From assembly GCA_012518325.1 (NCBI GenBank), contig JAAYSR010000158.1, positions 1-6,551 of the forward strand: a stretch of DNA of 6,551 nucleotides, written 5' to 3'. Source of the DNA: Bacillota bacterium (lineage in GTDB: Bacteria; Bacillota; Limnochordia; Darwinibacteriales; Darwinibacteriaceae). The first letter of the stretch is position 1, and each line of letters begins with the position of its first letter. Made by a program: the position numbers and the translations under genes. This document shows positions 5,033-6,551 of this stretch, one piece after another. The notes below the pieces were generated by a model. The model was not told the origin of the DNA and did not search any database. It was given only the letters and a program-made list of their open reading frames with translations.

Positions 5033-6551
5033 TCCAATTTAAGAACATGCGAGCGTTAATGGGCTTGATCTGGCGCCGGGACAGAGTCCGGGTTCCGGTC
5101 TGGATCATCTCCTTGGTCGGTATTACACTGGCAGTGGCCATCAGCTTCCCGGAACTCTATCCCCCGGGCCCCGAACGGGACATCCTGGCAGAAACACTGA
5201 AAAACCCCGCGATGACAGCAATGCTTGGACCAGGCTACGGCCTGGACGACTACCATATTGGCGCGGTGATGGCACATCAGATGCTTCTTTTCTCCGCAGT
5301 CGCAGTCGCGATCATGAACATTCTCCTAGGCATCCGTCATACCCGCAGCGACGAAGAAGCAGGGCGCATTGAGGTGATCCGCTCGCTGCCAGTAGGCAAG
5401 CTGGCCAATGCCGGGGCTGCCTTTCTGGTTCTGGTCATTGTCAACCTCATCTTAGCCTGCGTCACAGGCCTCAGCCTGGGACTTTTGGGGCTGGAAGGGA
5501 TGGATCTGGCAGGTTCACTCCTCTACGGCTTCACCCTTGGTATAACGGGCATTTTCTTTGCGGCGCTGACAATTCTCATTGCCCAGCTCACAGAGACTGC
5601 ACGGGGCGGCATGGGATTTTCCTTTGCCTTTCTGGGCATCAGCTACCTGTTGCGGGCGGTGGGTGATCTGGGCAGTGAAGCACTCTCCCTGATCTCCCCT
5701 TTGGGACTGATCCTCCGCACCAAGGTCTATGTACAGAACACCTGGTGGCCCATTTTCCTGATGGCGGGGGCTTCTGCCATTGTGATTCTAATTGCCTTCC
5801 GTCTAAACTCTATGCGGGACTTAGAAGCAGGTTTTATCGCCGCCAGGCCAGGTGCGAGCTCCGCTTCCCCCTTCCTGCAAAGCCCCTTGGGGCTGGCGTT
5901 TCGCCTCCAGAGAACGACCGTCATCGGCTGGACCGCCGGCATGTTTGTCCTGGGGGTATCCTACGGATCAATCTTTGGGGAAATTGACGCCTTCTTCCAG
6001 ACAAGCGAAATATTTGAGCTCCTCCTGCCCATGCTGGAAGGTTTCTCCCTGACAGACCAGTTCACAGCAACGCTTTTGGCTGTAATGGCCATGATCGGCC
6101 TGATTCCAGTATTGCTGATCATGCTCAGGCTAAAGTCAGAAGAACAGGCTAACCGCACCGAACATTTGCTGGCCCGGGCGGTTCCCCGCCGAAGGCTGAT
6201 GGGGAGCTATCTGATCATCAGCCTGATCTTTGCAGTCGTTGGTCAAATTGTATCTGTCCTTGGCTTGTGGTTTGCATCTTCAGCTGTGCTGGATGATCCC
6301 CTCAGTCTGGCTTCCACACTGAAGGCCGGCCTGGCCTATGTTCCCAGCATGTGGATTATGCTTGGCTTGGCTGCCCTCTTGGTGGGCTTTGCACCTAAGC
6401 TCGCCAGTTTGATCTGGCTCTATCTGGGCGCCACGTTCTTTGTCATCTATTTCGGGGGCCTGCTCCAGCTCCCTGAGTGGCTGAGCAAACTAACGCCCCT
6501 CGGCTATGTGCCCAATGTGCCCATGGAGCCTATGAGCCCTTCTCTGGCATC
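5029..6551 (+). CDS. ABC-2 type efflux permease, TnrB3 / polyketide-exporter type (3' end outside window)
   Basis: The frame runs uninterrupted from GTG 5029 to the right edge: 507 residues are visible. Related permeases are about 530-550 aa, so probably only the last membrane helix and tail are missing. GGAGG at 5015-5019 lies 9 bases upstream of the GTG, which overlaps the ATPase stop. About 11 hydrophobic helices are visible (near 23-40, 82-100, 130-153, 162-186, 196-213, 239-257, 297-316, 347-366, 392-418, 436-454, 459-478). The protein is an internal duplication: the cytoplasmic motif EEAGRIEVIRSLPVGK (109-124) recurs as EEQANRTEHLLARAVPRRR (371-389), each just after a membrane helix. 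A full-length double-unit permease of this sort resembles COG3559-type exporters linked to antibiotic resistance in actinomycetes, usually with a TetR gene as here. It likely exports a hydrophobic toxic compound; the exact substrate is unknown. Confidence 0.9.
   Translation, partial: MIQFKNMRALMGLIWRRDRVRVPVWIISLVGITLAVAISFPELYPPGPERDILAETLKNPAMTAMLGPGYGLDDYHIGAVMAHQMLLFSAVAVAIMNILLGIRHTRSDEEAGRIEVIRSLPVGKLANAGAAFLVLVIVNLILACVTGLSLGLLGLEGMDLAGSLLYGFTLGITGIFFAALTILIAQLTETARGGMGFSFAFLGISYLLRAVGDLGSEALSLISPLGLILRTKVYVQNTWWPIFLMAGASAIVILIAFRLNSMRDLEAGFIAARPGASSASPFLQSPLGLAFRLQRTTVIGWTAGMFVLGVSYGSIFGEIDAFFQTSEIFELLLPMLEGFSLTDQFTATLLAVMAMIGLIPVLLIMLRLKSEEQANRTEHLLARAVPRRRLMGSYLIISLIFAVVGQIVSVLGLWFASSAVLDDPLSLASTLKAGLAYVPSMWIMLGLAALLVGFAPKLASLIWLYLGATFFVIYFGGLLQLPEWLSKLTPLGYVPNVPMEPMSPSLA

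Overview
The window looks like a chromosomal stretch from a Gram-positive bacterium of the Bacillota, plausibly a spore-forming Clostridia or Bacilli relative. The reasons are strong GGAGG-type ribosome binding sites, heavy use of TTG and GTG starts, a YxlE/F/G-like gene set, and a two-domain protein that resembles the DUF3231 family of endospore formers. Base composition is a little over half G+C by eye. I see no tRNA, rRNA, CRISPR array, transposase or phage gene.

Layout. (1) Bases 1-332 hold the 3' end of a plus-strand gene whose product ends in a beta-sandwich-like domain. A rho-independent terminator at 347-392 follows it. (2) Bases 391-2269 are a tightly coupled minus-strand operon, read right to left: a 67-residue two-helix membrane protein (PLDc_N family), an ABC ATPase and a six-helix ABC-2 permease. 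Size and order match YxlE-YxlF-YxlG of the Bacillus subtilis sigY operon, but no sigma factor or yxlC/yxlD-like gene lies beside them here. (3) Diverging from that operon, 2359-3312 encodes a 317-residue helical protein made of two homologous halves, closed by a terminator at 3336-3361. (4) Bases 3435-5032 and on to the window end are a second operon: a TetR-family regulator, an ABC ATPase and a large ABC-2 permease of the TnrB3 / 'exporter of polyketide antibiotics' type. The permease gene is cut by the window edge.

How they work together. The right-hand operon reads as a self-regulated efflux unit. A good sigma-A promoter (3440-3468) is overlaid by one TGACCA-N3-TGGTCA palindrome, and a second identical core palindrome covers the transcription start, so the TetR protein probably represses its own operon until a ligand, perhaps the exported compound, releases it. 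The left-hand operon is a separate ABC-2 exporter with a small membrane partner; its substrate cannot be read from sequence. In both operons the genes overlap at their ends, which suggests translational coupling.

Three start codons were chosen from ribosome binding sites rather than from the longest reading frame (2269 minus, 3502 plus, 4136 plus). Nothing here is clearly a new defence or mobile system. The points most worth a second look are the YxlEFG-like module without its sigma factor, the duplicated DUF3231-like protein and the paired operator.
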